Counted from the stretch's first letter, positions 16,619 through 26,392 are shown. The stretch: 64,000 bases of DNA from Streptomyces canus (GCF_001514145.1 NZ_KQ948661.1:310001-374000), one strand, 5' to 3'. Notes: generated by a model from the sequence alone, not told the origin. A program made the numbers and translations.

Positions 16619-19600
16619 CTACTCGGGCAGCCAGGCGCGGATCGCCGCTGCCGTGGAGTCGGCGTCCTGGTGCACGACGGAATAGTGGTCGCCGGAGACG
16701 TCCGCGGTGTCGTGGGGCAGCGGCCAGTGCGGCAGCCAGTCCCCCTCGGGGTCGATCCTCCGCATCTCGGCGGTCGGCCGGCCGCGCAGCAGCAGCGTCG
16801 GCACGGGGGACGACTCCGGGACCGGCTCGGGGTGCCATCCCTCGAGAACGCGCGCATAGCCACCGCCCGCGATCAGCAACGAGTCGTCGAACTCCGCGAC
16901 CACGTCCGCCGGCAGGGCGGCACCGGCCGCCATCAGGGCGAGTGCGCGCGCGTCACCGCGCTGGAGCACGCCCGCGTGGGAGTCGATCAGGACGACACCG
17001 GCCGGCGGCTCTCCGGCGGAGGCCAGCCGGCGTGCCACCTCGTGCGCGATCACCCCGCCGGCGCAATAGCCGACCAGGACCACAGGGCCGCCCCGGGCGA
17101 TCTCCCGCACCGCGTCGGCGTGCGCTCGCGCCAGCGTCTCCATCGAGTCCGGCACCGCCCGGCCGGCCCCGAACCCCGGATGCTCCAGCAGGTACAGGTC
17201 CCGCTCGCCGGCGAACTGCCGGGCCAGTCCGGCGGGAACGCGCTGGAAGGGTGCGAGGTAGTCGGGGATGTAGGCGAGCGCGGCGGCACTTCCTCCGGTG
17301 CCGCTCCGGGCGAGCCGGACGGGCCCGACGGCATGCCGGGCCCGGTCGGTCGCGGTGAAGGACGGCAGGGCGTACGAGGCGACGTACCGCAGGGTCATCG
17401 CCTCCAGCGGGCCCTGCTCGCCCAGGACGCGGTGGTAGAGGGTGGTGAACCGGTAGGCGGACGACGGTACGTGAGCCGCCGTCTCCGTCACCGGGGTGCC
17501 CGCAGGCTCCTCCGGCCCCTCCAGCCCCTCCGGCCCCTCCAGCCCCTCCGGCCCCTTTGGTTCCGGCAACGCGCCCGCCTCCCCCAAGGCGTCGAGGATG
17601 TGCGCCGACAGCCCCTCCAGCGTCGGATGTTCGAGGACGACCGTCGGGGCCAGCCGCACCCGCGTGAACGCGCTGAGCCGATTGCGGAACTGAAGGGCCG
17701 TCAGCGAGTCGAAGCCGAGCTGTCCGAACTCCCGGTCGGCGGGGAAAGCGTCCGCGTCCGGGAAGCCGAGCACCGCGGCCAGTTCGGCGCGGAGCAGACC
17801 CGCCAGCACACCGGCGCGGTCCGCCTCGGGAGTCGCCGCGAGCCTCTTGCGCCAGGCACCGGGAGCGTGGCCGGCCGCGGGTGCCACGGCGACCGGTGCC
17901 GGGCGCGCCGGAAGCAGGTCGGCGAGTACCGGCGGCAGGGTCGAGCCGCTCGCCGTGGCGCGGGCGAACGGGACGGGCACCAGCACCGGTTCCGCCGTGC
18001 GCAGCGCGGAGTCCAGCAGTTCGACGCCCGTCTGCTCGGTGACCGCGGGGACCCCGCCGTCGGCCGTCAGGTGCGGCGCGACGCGGCCCGCCATGCCCTC
18101 ACCGTGCGCGATGGTCCAAGGGCCCCACGCGAGGGACTGCGCGGGCAGCCCGCGGGCGGCCCGGTACTCGGCCAGCGCGTCGAGGAAGCCGTTGGCGGCC
18201 GCGTAGTTGGACTGTCCCGGCCGGCCCAGCACACCGGCGGCCGAGGAGTACAGCACGAACGCGGACAGTCCCAGGTGCTCGGTCGCCTCGTGCAGATGCC
18301 AGGCGGCGTCCGCCTTGGGCGCCAGCACCTCGGCCACCCGCTCCGGAGTCATGCCGTCCACCACACCGTCGGCCACGACACCCGCCAGATGGAACACGCC
18401 GGTCAGGGGTGGCCTGACGGCCTCGACCAGGGCGTCGACGGCCGCCCGGTCGCTCACGTCACAGGCCACCACCCTTACATCCGCGGGCAGTTCGGCCGCC
18501 CAGCCGGGGGTACGGCCACTGCGGCTCGCCAACAGCAGGTGCCGTGCCCCGCGTTCGGCCACGAGGTACTGGGCGAGGCTCGCGGCGAGCGCACCCGTTC
18601 CGCCGGTGATCAGCACGGTGCCGTCGGGGAAGAGTGCGGGTGGCGGGGCGCTCGCAGGGCCGGCGGTGACCAGCCTGGGCACCAGGACCGTGCCGTCGTG
18701 CAGGGCGAGTTGGGGCTCGCCGGTGCGCAGGGCCGCGTCCAGTGCCGCGGGCGCGGCGGTGCCGCCGCGGAGGTCGACCTGCACGATCCGGCCGGGGTGT
18801 TCGGACTGAGCGCTGCGCAGGAACCCGGCCACCGCGGCCTGTGCGGGATCCGGGTCGTCCCCGGTGGCGTGACGGGTGAGTACCAGCAGACGGCCCGGAC
18901 GGGGGTCGGCCACCCAGTCGCGTACGCGGGCGAGGACGGCCGTGACGAGTTCCCTGGCCCGGCCCGGCATGTCCTCGCAGGACCCGGTCGACAGGTCTGC
19001 CGTATCGAGCAGTTCGTACTCGGTGTCGGCGTGTCCGGCTTCCGTGGCGGGCCGCCAGGCCGGCTTGTACAGCTCGGTGGGCCGGACCTTCACCGCCCGG
19101 GTGACGAGGGACTCGACGGTGGCCAGGGGCCGCCCGTCCACGCCGGTCAGCGTCACCCGTACCTCGTCGGGTCCGAGCCGCTCCAGGCGCGCCCTCGCGG
19201 CGGTGGCGCCGGTCGCGTGCACGGTCACTCCGGTACAGGCGAGCGGGACGCGCGCCTCGCCCGGCCCCTCGGCCAGCAGCGCGGCGTGCAAGGCCGCGTC
19301 GAACAGCGCGGGATGCAGGGTGTACGCGCCGGCCTCCGCCGCCTCCTGCGGCTGCAGTGCCAGCTCCGCGAACGTCTCGGCGCCGCGCCGCCAGAGCCGG
19401 GTGACCGCGCGGAAGGCCCGGCCGTAGTGGTGGCCGTACGCGGCGGGCCGCGCATAGTCGACGGCGAGCTCCTCGGCGTCGGGGGGCGGCCAGGGCGTGT
19501 CCTGAGCGGCGGCGGGTGGCGTACCGGCCCCGGCAACGGACGCTTCGGCATGGCGGGTCCACGTCTCGCCCGTGCGTGCCCATACGGTGACCGTGCGGTT

Positions 19601-22600
19601 CCCCTCGTGATCGGGGGTGTCCGCGACCACCTGGATCGGCACCTGCTCCGACGCGGGCAGCACCAGCGGCTCGTGGAGGACCAGCTCGGACAGCCGCGGC
19701 GAGTCCTCCGCCGCGCCTGCCCCGGCCGCCCGGAACGCCAGCTCGGCGAAGACCGTCGCGGGCACCAGCACGCGGTCGCCGATCACATGGTCCGCGAGCC
19801 AGGGCTGCCGCGCGGTGGACAGCACTCCGCTGTACCGGGTCCGGGGACCGTCGGCGTCCGGCTGCGCCGGTCCGACGAGCTTCCGGTCGCCAACGGTGTC
19901 CTCGCCCCGCACGTCGAGCCAGTAGCGCTGCCGCTGGAAGGGGTACGTCGGCAACGGTCGCCGCCGGGCGCCGGTCCCGGCGTACACGGACCGCCAGTCC
20001 ACCGGCACGCCGTGGACATGCAGCTCCGCCAGGGCCACGGCCGTCTCGGCGGCGGACGTGAACAGGGCCCCGGAGCCCGGCTCGACGCACTCCTCGGCCG
20101 CCGCGCTCAGCGCAGCCGACGGTCCGGCCTCCACGTACGCCGTCACCCCCGCCCGCGCCAGCCACCGCACCGCGTCGGCGAACCGCACGGTCTCGCGTGC
20201 CTGCCGTACCCAGTACTCGGCGGTCCGCATCGCGTCCGGCTCCGGGCGGCCGGTCAGCGTCGACACCACCGGCAGGGACGGGCGGTGGTAGGTGACCGAC
20301 TCGGCGGCCTTACGGAAATCCTCCAGCATCGGGTCGAGCAGTGGCGAGTGGAAGGCGTGGCTGACCTTCAACCTGGTCGCCCTACGGCCGAGTCGAGCCG
20401 CCAGCGCGGACACCGCCTCCTCTTCGCCGGACAGCACCACGGACTCGGGGCCGTTGACCGCCGCGACGGCGACCCGGCCGTCGGACGCTTCGTCGAGCCG
20501 CTTCAGCACGTCCGTCAGGGGCGCCCGCACGGCGAACATCGCGCCGCCTGTGGGGAGTCCGGCCATCAGCCGGCCCCGCGCGGCCACCAGCCGTACCGCG
20601 TCGGACCGCGAGAGGACGCCGGCGATGTGGGCGGCGGCCAGTTCGCCGATCGAGTGACCGACCAGGAAGTCCGGCCGTACCCCGCAGTCGGCGAGGAGGG
20701 CGTGCAGGGCGACCTCGTAGGCGAACAGGGCGGGCTGGGCGTAGTCGGTGCGGTGCAGGAGGTCGCCGTCGGGGTCGTCGATCACCTCGCGCAGGGGTTG
20801 GTCCAGGAACGGGGTGAAGGCGTCGCACAGTTCGCTGAACGCCTTGGCGAACGCGGGGAAGGCGGCGGTCAGTTCCCGGCCCATGCCGGTTCGCTGGGCG
20901 CCCTGGCCCGCACAGAGCAGCGCCACCTTGGAGGTGCCGTGCGCGGTGCCCTTGCGCAGTGCGGGGCTGTCGGCGCCGTCGGCCAACTCCCGGAGCCCGG
21001 CGAGGAGTCCGTCGGCGTCGGCGGCCAGTACGGCGGCGCGGCGCTGGAGCGGAGTCCGGGTGGTGGCGAGCGAGTACGCGACATCCAGGGCGGCCGTGTC
21101 ACCTGCCACGTCGGCCAGCGCCGCCGCCAACTCCCTCGCGTGGGCCCGGAGTCCGGCCTCGTCGCTGCCGCTGACGAGCCAGGGGGCGGCGGTCCGCGGG
21201 CTTCCGGAGCGGACGTTCCGGGGTTCCTCCTCGGCTTTCTCCGGCTCCTCGATGATCACGTGCGCGTTGGTGCCGCCGATTCCGAACGAGGAGACCGCCG
21301 CCCGGCGCGGCCGCTCCCGCTGCGGCCAGGGCCGGGCCCGGTCCAGCAGCCGTACCGCCCCGTCGGACCAGTCGACGTGCGGCGACGGCTGCTCCGCGTA
21401 CAGCGACCTGGGCAGTTCGCCGTGGCGCATCGCCTCGATCATCTTGATGACGCCGGCCACCCCGGCCGCGGCCTGGGTGTGCCCGAAGTTCGACTTGACC
21501 GAGCCCAGCCAGACGGGGTCGTCCGGGTCGCGGTCGCGGCCGTAGGTGGCCAGCAGGGCGCCCGCCTCGATGGGGTCGCCGAGCGCGGTCCCGGTGCCGT
21601 GGCCCTCGACGGCGTCGACGTCGGCCGTACGGAGTCCGGCGTCGGCCAACGCCAGCCGGATCAGCTCCCGCTGGGCCTCGCCGTTCGGGGCGGTGAGGCC
21701 GTTGGACGCGCCGTCCTGGTTGACGGCGGAGCCCCGCAGCACCGCCAGGACCGGGTGGCCGTTGCGCCGGGCGTCGGACAGCTTCTCCAGCAGCACCAGG
21801 CCGACCCCCTCGGCCCACGCGGTGCCCTCCGCGCCGTCCGCGAAGGACCGGCAGCGGCCGTCCGCCGACAGCCCGCGCTGCCGGCTGAACACCACGAACG
21901 GCTTGGGACTGGCCAGGACGGTCACCCCGCCGGCCAGCGCGAGGGTGCACTCGCCCGCGCGCAGCGCCGCGGCGGCCAGGTCCATGGCGACGAGGGATGA
22001 CGAGCAGGCCGTGTCGACGGTCAGGGCGGGGCCTCGCAGGCCCAGCACGTAGGAGATCCGTCCGGAGGCCACGCTGCCCGCCGAACCGGCACCGAGGTGC
22101 GCCTCCAGCGGGTGCTGCGACGCCCCGCCGCCGTATCCGCCGTGCATCAGACCGACGTAGACGCCGGTGGCGCTGCCGCGCAGCGAGCGCGCGGGGATGC
22201 CCGCACGCTCCAGCGTCTCCCAGGCGACCTCCAGCAGCAGCCGGTGCTGCGGATCGGTGGCCGTGGCCTCGCGCGGCGAGATACCGAAGAACAGGGGGTC
22301 GAAGTCGGCCGCGTCGGTGAGGAAACCGCCGCGTCGGGTGTACGTCGTCCCGAGCCGGTCCGGGTCGGGGTGGTACAGGGCGTCGACGTCCCAGCCCCGG
22401 TCGGCCGGGAACTCGCCGGTGGCGTCCACACCGTCGGACACCAGCCGCCAGAGGTCCTCGGGCGAGCGCACCCCGCCCGGGTAACGGCAGCCGACGGCCA
22501 CGATCGCGATCGGCTCCGCGGCGGGACCGCGGCGCGGCTGTGCCGTCTCGCGGGAGCCGCCGTGGAGGCGCTCGTCCAGGTGGGCGGCGAGCGCGGCGGG

Positions 22601-24448
22601 GGTGGGGTGGTCCCAGACCAGGGTGGCGGGCAGCCGCAGTCCGGTGCGGACGCTGAGCCGGTGCCACAGGTTCATCGCGCCCATGGAGGTGAGACCGAGG
22701 TCGGCGAAGGCGGTGTGGGGGTCGATCGCCGCCGCGTCGGTGACGGGCGCCTCACGGTCACCGGCCGCCGGGGCGGAAGCGGGCGTGCCGGCGATCACCG
22801 ACCCGTCGGAAGCGATCGGCTCACCGACGGCGTCCGACCCGCCGATCGCCGCGGTCTCCGCGCACACCAGCTCGGTCAGTGCCGCCCGCCGCTCCGCCGG
22901 GGTGCGGTCGGCGAGGCCCGCGAGGGTCTCCTCGGCCGGGCGCGCGGCGAGGCCCTCCCTGAGGACGGCCCGGCGGGGCTTGCCGGCCGCGGTGCGCGGG
23001 ATGGCCGGGGTGAACAGGACGTCGTCGGGCACCTTGTGCGCGGAGAGCACCTCGGCGCACGCCCGCAGCAGGGCGCCCGTGTCGAGGCCCCGCTCCCCCG
23101 GCACGACGAACGCGACCGGGACCTCTCCGAGCAGCGGGTGCGGCCGCGCCACCACGGCCGCGTCCAGCACCCCGGGCAGCCCGCGCAGCACCTGCTCGAC
23201 CTCTACGGGGTCGACGTTCTCGCCGCCGCGGACGATCCGGTCGTTCACGCGTCCTGTGACGGTCAGAGCCCCGTGCTCACCGAACCGCCCGAGGTCACCG
23301 GTGCGGTACCAGCCCTCCCCGGCCACCGCGCCCCCGTCGTGGTAGCCGAGCATGACGCCGGGCCCGCGCACCCAGATCTCGCCCTCGGCGCCGACGGCCT
23401 CCTCCCCGGTCCCGGGGTCGGCGAGCCGCACCTCCATGCCGGGCAGCACCGCCCCGCTGCTCCCCCGCGCCCGCGGCCCCGCCAGCGACTCCATCGCGAT
23501 CTTTCCGCAGGTCTCGGTGCTGCCGTATCCGTCGAGCAGGGGTGCCCCGAGCCGCTTCTCGACCCGCTCCCGCAGCTCCGGCTCGCTCGGCGCCCCGGCG
23601 GTGACGCACACCCGCAGCGAGGGCACTTCGCCGAGTCCGGCGTCGAGCAACTGCTGGTAGGTGAGGGGCACTCCGCCCAGAACGGTCGGAGCGAACTCAT
23701 CGATGAGCCGTAACAGCGCGGCCGGTTCCCGCAGCGCGGTGATCCGTGCGCTGCCGCCGGCCACGGTCGTACCGAGCACACAGAGCGAGTGGGCGTAGGT
23801 GTGCGCGAGCGGCAGCGGCCACAGCAGCCGGTCGTCCGCCGCCAGCCCCAGCCGGGGCACATAGCAGGCGACCGGCGACCAGAGCGCGGACCGCTGACTG
23901 GCGACGGCGGCCCGGGGGGTGCCCGAGGTGCCGGAGGTGTAGAGCAGCCAGGCGGGCTCGTCCAGACCGAGATCGTCGCGCGGTTCGCGTGAACGGCCGT
24001 CCGCCACCAGGTCGTCGAAGTGCACGACCCCCTCCGGCACAGGCCCCTCCCCGGCCACCACCAGGCGTGGCGCCCGCTCCCCGACCACACTGGCGATCCG
24101 GGCCAACTGCCGCCGGTCGACGACCAGGACCTCCGGATCACAGTCCGCGAGCAGCGCCGCCAACTCGGCGTGGGTTCCGCGCGGGCTCAACGGCACGCCC
24201 ACGGCGGCGGCCCGGACCGTGGCGAGCAATCCCTCGACCAGTTCCACGCTGTTGTCGAGACAGAACGCCACCCTGGCCCCGCGCCCGACGTCCAGCGCAG
24301 CCGCCAACCGCCTTGTGCGGAGCTCCAGTTCGGCCCAGCTCACCGACCGCCGGTCGTCGGCGAAGGCGAGTTTCCCGCCGTATCGCGAGGAGTTCTCGAC
24401 CAGCAACTCCGCCACGGGCCGGACCTCGGCCACTCCCCCGACACGCAT
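16619..24448 (-). CDS. single-module PKS: acyl ligase-ACP-KS-AT-DH-KR-ACP-TE
   Basis: 2609 residues. Order: AMP-forming acyl/aryl ligase (1 to about 530; P-loop YTSGTSGTPR, YGSTETCG, catalytic Lys490), ACP1 (Ser588 in GLTSMG), KS (about 640-1070; Cys815 in DTACSSS), AT (about 1170-1480; Ser1266 in GHSIGE, HAFHS motif predicting malonyl), DH (about 1520-1800; His1554 and Asp1717), KR (about 1870-2130; Tyr2082, VAD in place of LDD so B-type predicted), ACP2 (Ser2248 in GFDSL) and TE (about 2400-2609). The ligase should load a carboxylic acid starter, the module adds one malonate with beta-keto processing, and the TE releases the product. The TE nucleophile is Cys2462 (GYCAGG), not Ser. A TTA codon encodes Leu246. 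ATG at 24448 follows GAGGGAGG. It heads an operon with the halogenase; the product is unknown. Confidence 0.93.
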   Translation of the reverse strand: MRVGGVAEVRPVAELLVENSSRYGGKLAFADDRRSVSWAELELRTRRLAAALDVGRGARVAFCLDNSVELVEGLLATVRAAAVGVPLSPRGTHAELAALLADCDPEVLVVDRRQLARIASVVGERAPRLVVAGEGPVPEGVVHFDDLVADGRSREPRDDLGLDEPAWLLYTSGTSGTPRAAVASQRSALWSPVACYVPRLGLAADDRLLWPLPLAHTYAHSLCVLGTTVAGGSARITALREPAALLRLIDEFAPTVLGGVPLTYQQLLDAGLGEVPSLRVCVTAGAPSEPELRERVEKRLGAPLLDGYGSTETCGKIAMESLAGPRARGSSGAVLPGMEVRLADPGTGEEAVGAEGEIWVRGPGVMLGYHDGGAVAGEGWYRTGDLGRFGEHGALTVTGRVNDRIVRGGENVDPVEVEQVLRGLPGVLDAAVVARPHPLLGEVPVAFVVPGERGLDTGALLRACAEVLSAHKVPDDVLFTPAIPRTAAGKPRRAVLREGLAARPAEETLAGLADRTPAERRAALTELVCAETAAIGGSDAVGEPIASDGSVIAGTPASAPAAGDREAPVTDAAAIDPHTAFADLGLTSMGAMNLWHRLSVRTGLRLPATLVWDHPTPAALAAHLDERLHGGSRETAQPRRGPAAEPIAIVAVGCRYPGGVRSPEDLWRLVSDGVDATGEFPADRGWDVDALYHPDPDRLGTTYTRRGGFLTDAADFDPLFFGISPREATATDPQHRLLLEVAWETLERAGIPARSLRGSATGVYVGLMHGGYGGGASQHPLEAHLGAGSAGSVASGRISYVLGLRGPALTVDTACSSSLVAMDLAAAALRAGECTLALAGGVTVLASPKPFVVFSRQRGLSADGRCRSFADGAEGTAWAEGVGLVLLEKLSDARRNGHPVLAVLRGSAVNQDGASNGLTAPNGEAQRELIRLALADAGLRTADVDAVEGHGTGTALGDPIEAGALLATYGRDRDPDDPVWLGSVKSNFGHTQAAAGVAGVIKMIEAMRHGELPRSLYAEQPSPHVDWSDGAVRLLDRARPWPQRERPRRAAVSSFGIGGTNAHVIIEEPEKAEEEPRNVRSGSPRTAAPWLVSGSDEAGLRAHARELAAALADVAGDTAALDVAYSLATTRTPLQRRAAVLAADADGLLAGLRELADGADSPALRKGTAHGTSKVALLCAGQGAQRTGMGRELTAAFPAFAKAFSELCDAFTPFLDQPLREVIDDPDGDLLHRTDYAQPALFAYEVALHALLADCGVRPDFLVGHSIGELAAAHIAGVLSRSDAVRLVAARGRLMAGLPTGGAMFAVRAPLTDVLKRLDEASDGRVAVAAVNGPESVVLSGEEEAVSALAARLGRRATRLKVSHAFHSPLLDPMLEDFRKAAESVTYHRPSLPVVSTLTGRPEPDAMRTAEYWVRQARETVRFADAVRWLARAGVTAYVEAGPSAALSAAAEECVEPGSGALFTSAAETAVALAELHVHGVPVDWRSVYAGTGARRRPLPTYPFQRQRYWLDVRGEDTVGDRKLVGPAQPDADGPRTRYSGVLSTARQPWLADHVIGDRVLVPATVFAELAFRAAGAGAAEDSPRLSELVLHEPLVLPASEQVPIQVVADTPDHEGNRTVTVWARTGETWTRHAEASVAGAGTPPAAAQDTPWPPPDAEELAVDYARPAAYGHHYGRAFRAVTRLWRRGAETFAELALQPQEAAEAGAYTLHPALFDAALHAALLAEGPGEARVPLACTGVTVHATGATAARARLERLGPDEVRVTLTGVDGRPLATVESLVTRAVKVRPTELYKPAWRPATEAGHADTEYELLDTADLSTGSCEDMPGRARELVTAVLARVRDWVADPRPGRLLVLTRHATGDDPDPAQAAVAGFLRSAQSEHPGRIVQVDLRGGTAAPAALDAALRTGEPQLALHDGTVLVPRLVTAGPASAPPPALFPDGTVLITGGTGALAASLAQYLVAERGARHLLLASRSGRTPGWAAELPADVRVVACDVSDRAAVDALVEAVRPPLTGVFHLAGVVADGVVDGMTPERVAEVLAPKADAAWHLHEATEHLGLSAFVLYSSAAGVLGRPGQSNYAAANGFLDALAEYRAARGLPAQSLAWGPWTIAHGEGMAGRVAPHLTADGGVPAVTEQTGVELLDSALRTAEPVLVPVPFARATASGSTLPPVLADLLPARPAPVAVAPAAGHAPGAWRKRLAATPEADRAGVLAGLLRAELAAVLGFPDADAFPADREFGQLGFDSLTALQFRNRLSAFTRVRLAPTVVLEHPTLEGLSAHILDALGEAGALPEPKGPEGLEGPEGLEGPEEPAGTPVTETAAHVPSSAYRFTTLYHRVLGEQGPLEAMTLRYVASYALPSFTATDRARHAVGPVRLARSGTGGSAAALAYIPDYLAPFQRVPAGLARQFAGERDLYLLEHPGFGAGRAVPDSMETLARAHADAVREIARGGPVVLVGYCAGGVIAHEVARRLASAGEPPAGVVLIDSHAGVLQRGDARALALMAAGAALPADVVAEFDDSLLIAGGGYARVLEGWHPEPVPESSPVPTLLLRGRPTAEMRRIDPEGDWLPHWPLPHDTADVSGDHYSVVHQDADSTAAAIRAWLPE
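17510..17556 (-). repeat. 18-bp tandem repeat in the ACP-TE linker
   Basis: About 2.5 copies of an 18-bp unit (plus strand CTCCGGCCCCTCCAGCCC) encode a repeated GPEGLE hexapeptide in the linker between ACP2 and the thioesterase. The frame is kept, so copy number can vary without breaking the enzyme. Confidence 0.8.
23711..23713 (-). promoter_or_regulatory. in-frame TTA codon (bldA-dependent) in the PKS
   Basis: Codon 246 of the synthase is TTA (plus strand TAA at 23711-23713, in frame with the start at 24448). In Streptomyces TTA is read only by the bldA tRNA, which is tied to development, so translation of this locus may depend on it. Confidence 0.8.
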
Positions 24449-24579
24449 GGGGCCTCCCTCTGGATCACCGAGTCCGCACCGTATCCCGCCCGCGCGCCCG
24501 GCACCGCATCACAAAGAGGGCCCACATGGCCGGAGTTGATCGGTCGGCGTCCGGAGGAAACGTGACCGGAACCGCTCCC

Positions 24580-24987
24580 TCAGCCCTCGTCCGCCGTCAA
24601 CCGCAACGAGATGCTGTTGATGCAGTACCGCTGGTCGGTGGGTGTCGGATACCCCTCACCCTCGAACACGTGGCCGAGATGCGAACCGCAGCGGGCGCAG
24701 CGGACCTCGGTGCGGACCATGCCGTGGGAGCGGTCCGCGATCAGTTCGACCGCGCCGGTGTCCTTCGGGTCGTAGAAGGACGGCCAGCCGCAGTGGGACT
24801 CGAACTTCGTGGTGGAGGTGAAGAGCTCGGCCCCGCAGGCGCGACAGGAGTACACGCCGGTGGTCTTGCTGTTGGTGTACTCGCCGGTGAAGGCGGGCTC
24901 CGTCCCGGCCTGACGGAGTACGGCGTACTCGGCCGGGGTCAGCTCCGCACGCCACTGCTCGTCCGGCTTTTCGACGTCGTACGACAT
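24580..24987 (-). CDS. msrB: peptide-methionine (R)-S-oxide reductase MsrB
   Basis: 135 residues, the usual size. It reduces methionine-R-sulfoxide in oxidised proteins in the cytoplasm. Structural zinc is held by two CxxC pairs (Cys48/51 and Cys97/100), the substrate loop SHCGWPSF is intact, and the catalytic Cys122 lies in RYCINS. It follows murC by 13 bp on the same strand, so the two are probably co-transcribed. Confidence 0.96.
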   Translation of the reverse strand: MSYDVEKPDEQWRAELTPAEYAVLRQAGTEPAFTGEYTNSKTTGVYSCRACGAELFTSTTKFESHCGWPSFYDPKDTGAVELIADRSHGMVRTEVRCARCGSHLGHVFEGEGYPTPTDQRYCINSISLRLTADEG

Positions 24988-25000
24988 GAAGCTCAGCCCC

Positions 25001-26392
25001 TTACTTCGCGAGACGGTCCAGGATCAGCGGGCCGAGGTCCGTCACGTCACCCGCGCCCATGGTGAGAACGAGATCACCGGCCTTCGCCATTCCCGCGACC
25101 ACCGAGGCCACGTCCGCCTTGTCGTGGACCGGCGTCACGTCCGCGCCCGCGGCCCGCGCCGCGTCGATGATCAGCTCGCTGGTCACCCCGGGGATCGGGT
25201 CCTCGCGGGCCGGGTAGATGTCCAGGACCAGCGAGCCGTCCGCCGCCGCGAGCGCCTCGCCCATCTCCGTGCCGAGCTCCTGCGTCCGCGAGAACAGATG
25301 GGGCTGGAAGACGACCAGGATGCGGGCGTCACCGGCCGCCGCCCGCATGGCCTCCAGGTCCGCCGTCATCTCGGTGGGGTGGTGGGCGTAGGAGTCGATG
25401 ACCTGAACGCCGGCCGCCTCGCCCTTCAGCTGCAGGCGCCGCTTGACGCCCGTGTACGCGGCCAGGGCGGGAGCCAGCTCGGCGGCCGGGACACCCAGCG
25501 CGACGCCCGCCGCCAGCGCGGCCACCGCGTTGTGCGCGTAGTGGCGGCCGGGCACCGACACGGTGAAGGTGAGCGGCGAGCCGTCCAGCTCCACGGTGAC
25601 CTCGCTCTTCAGCCCCTGCGGGACGACCGACAGCACGCGCACGTCGGCGTCCTCGGCGTCGCCGTAGGTCACCACCCTCACGTCACGCGTGGTGACGCGC
25701 CGGGTCAGCTCCCGCGCGCCCTCGTGATCGGCCGAGATCACCAGCGTGCCGCCCTCGGTGACGCGGTCCACGAACGTCTCGAAGGAGGCGTAGATCTCGT
25801 CCATCGACGCGTAGTTGGCGTGGTGGTCGAGTTCGACGTTGAGGACGATCGCGACCTCGGGGGCGTACTTGTGGAAGCTGCGGTCGGATTCGTCCGCCTC
25901 GGCGACGAAGATCTCGCCCTCGCCGTGCAGGGCGTTCGAGCCGGGGGCGTCCAGGTCGCCGCCGATCGCGTACGACGGCTTCAGGCCCAGTGCGCTCAGC
26001 GAGACGGCCAGCATCGACGTGGTCGTGGTCTTGCCGTGGGTACCGGCGACCGCGATCGGCCGCAGGCCGTCCATCAGCGAGGCGAGGGCGTCGGACCGGT
26101 GCACCACGGGGATGCCGAGCTCGGCCGCCCGCGCCAGCTCCGGGTTGTCGGCCCGGATCGCCGACGACACGACCACACAGGTGGCGTCGGAGGCCAGGTG
26201 CTCCGCCGCGTGCCCGATGTGCACGGTCGCCCCCAGCGCCCGCAGCGCCTCGGCGGTCGGGGACTCCTTGGCGTCGCTGCCGGCCACCTTCGCCCCGCGC
26301 TGCGCGAGGATCTTCGCGATTCCCGACATCCCGGCCCCACCGATCCCGATGAAGTGCGGTCGGTCCATGGCGGTAGGAAGGCCGGGGGCCAT
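25001..26392 (-). CDS. murC: UDP-N-acetylmuramate--L-alanine ligase MurC
   Basis: 463 residues. It adds L-Ala to UDP-MurNAc in cytoplasmic peptidoglycan synthesis. The UDP-sugar loop IGIGGAGMSGIAKIL is near residue 15, the ATP loop GTHGKTTTTSML near 115-125, and the Mur-ligase signature ADESDRSF and the C-terminal domain are complete. ATG at 26392 is preceded by AGGGAGA. It is the first gene of a likely murC-msrB operon. In this window it stands outside the dcw cluster, as is usual in Streptomyces. Confidence 0.96.
   Translation of the reverse strand: MAPGLPTAMDRPHFIGIGGAGMSGIAKILAQRGAKVAGSDAKESPTAEALRALGATVHIGHAAEHLASDATCVVVSSAIRADNPELARAAELGIPVVHRSDALASLMDGLRPIAVAGTHGKTTTTSMLAVSLSALGLKPSYAIGGDLDAPGSNALHGEGEIFVAEADESDRSFHKYAPEVAIVLNVELDHHANYASMDEIYASFETFVDRVTEGGTLVISADHEGARELTRRVTTRDVRVVTYGDAEDADVRVLSVVPQGLKSEVTVELDGSPLTFTVSVPGRHYAHNAVAALAAGVALGVPAAELAPALAAYTGVKRRLQLKGEAAGVQVIDSYAHHPTEMTADLEAMRAAAGDARILVVFQPHLFSRTQELGTEMGEALAAADGSLVLDIYPAREDPIPGVTSELIIDAARAAGADVTPVHDKADVASVVAGMAKAGDLVLTMGAGDVTDLGPLILDRLAK

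Noticed and set aside
16613..22000. A 1795-codon open frame opposite the PKS
   Set aside because: Shadow of the synthase; the composition is typical of antisense frames and no motif is present.
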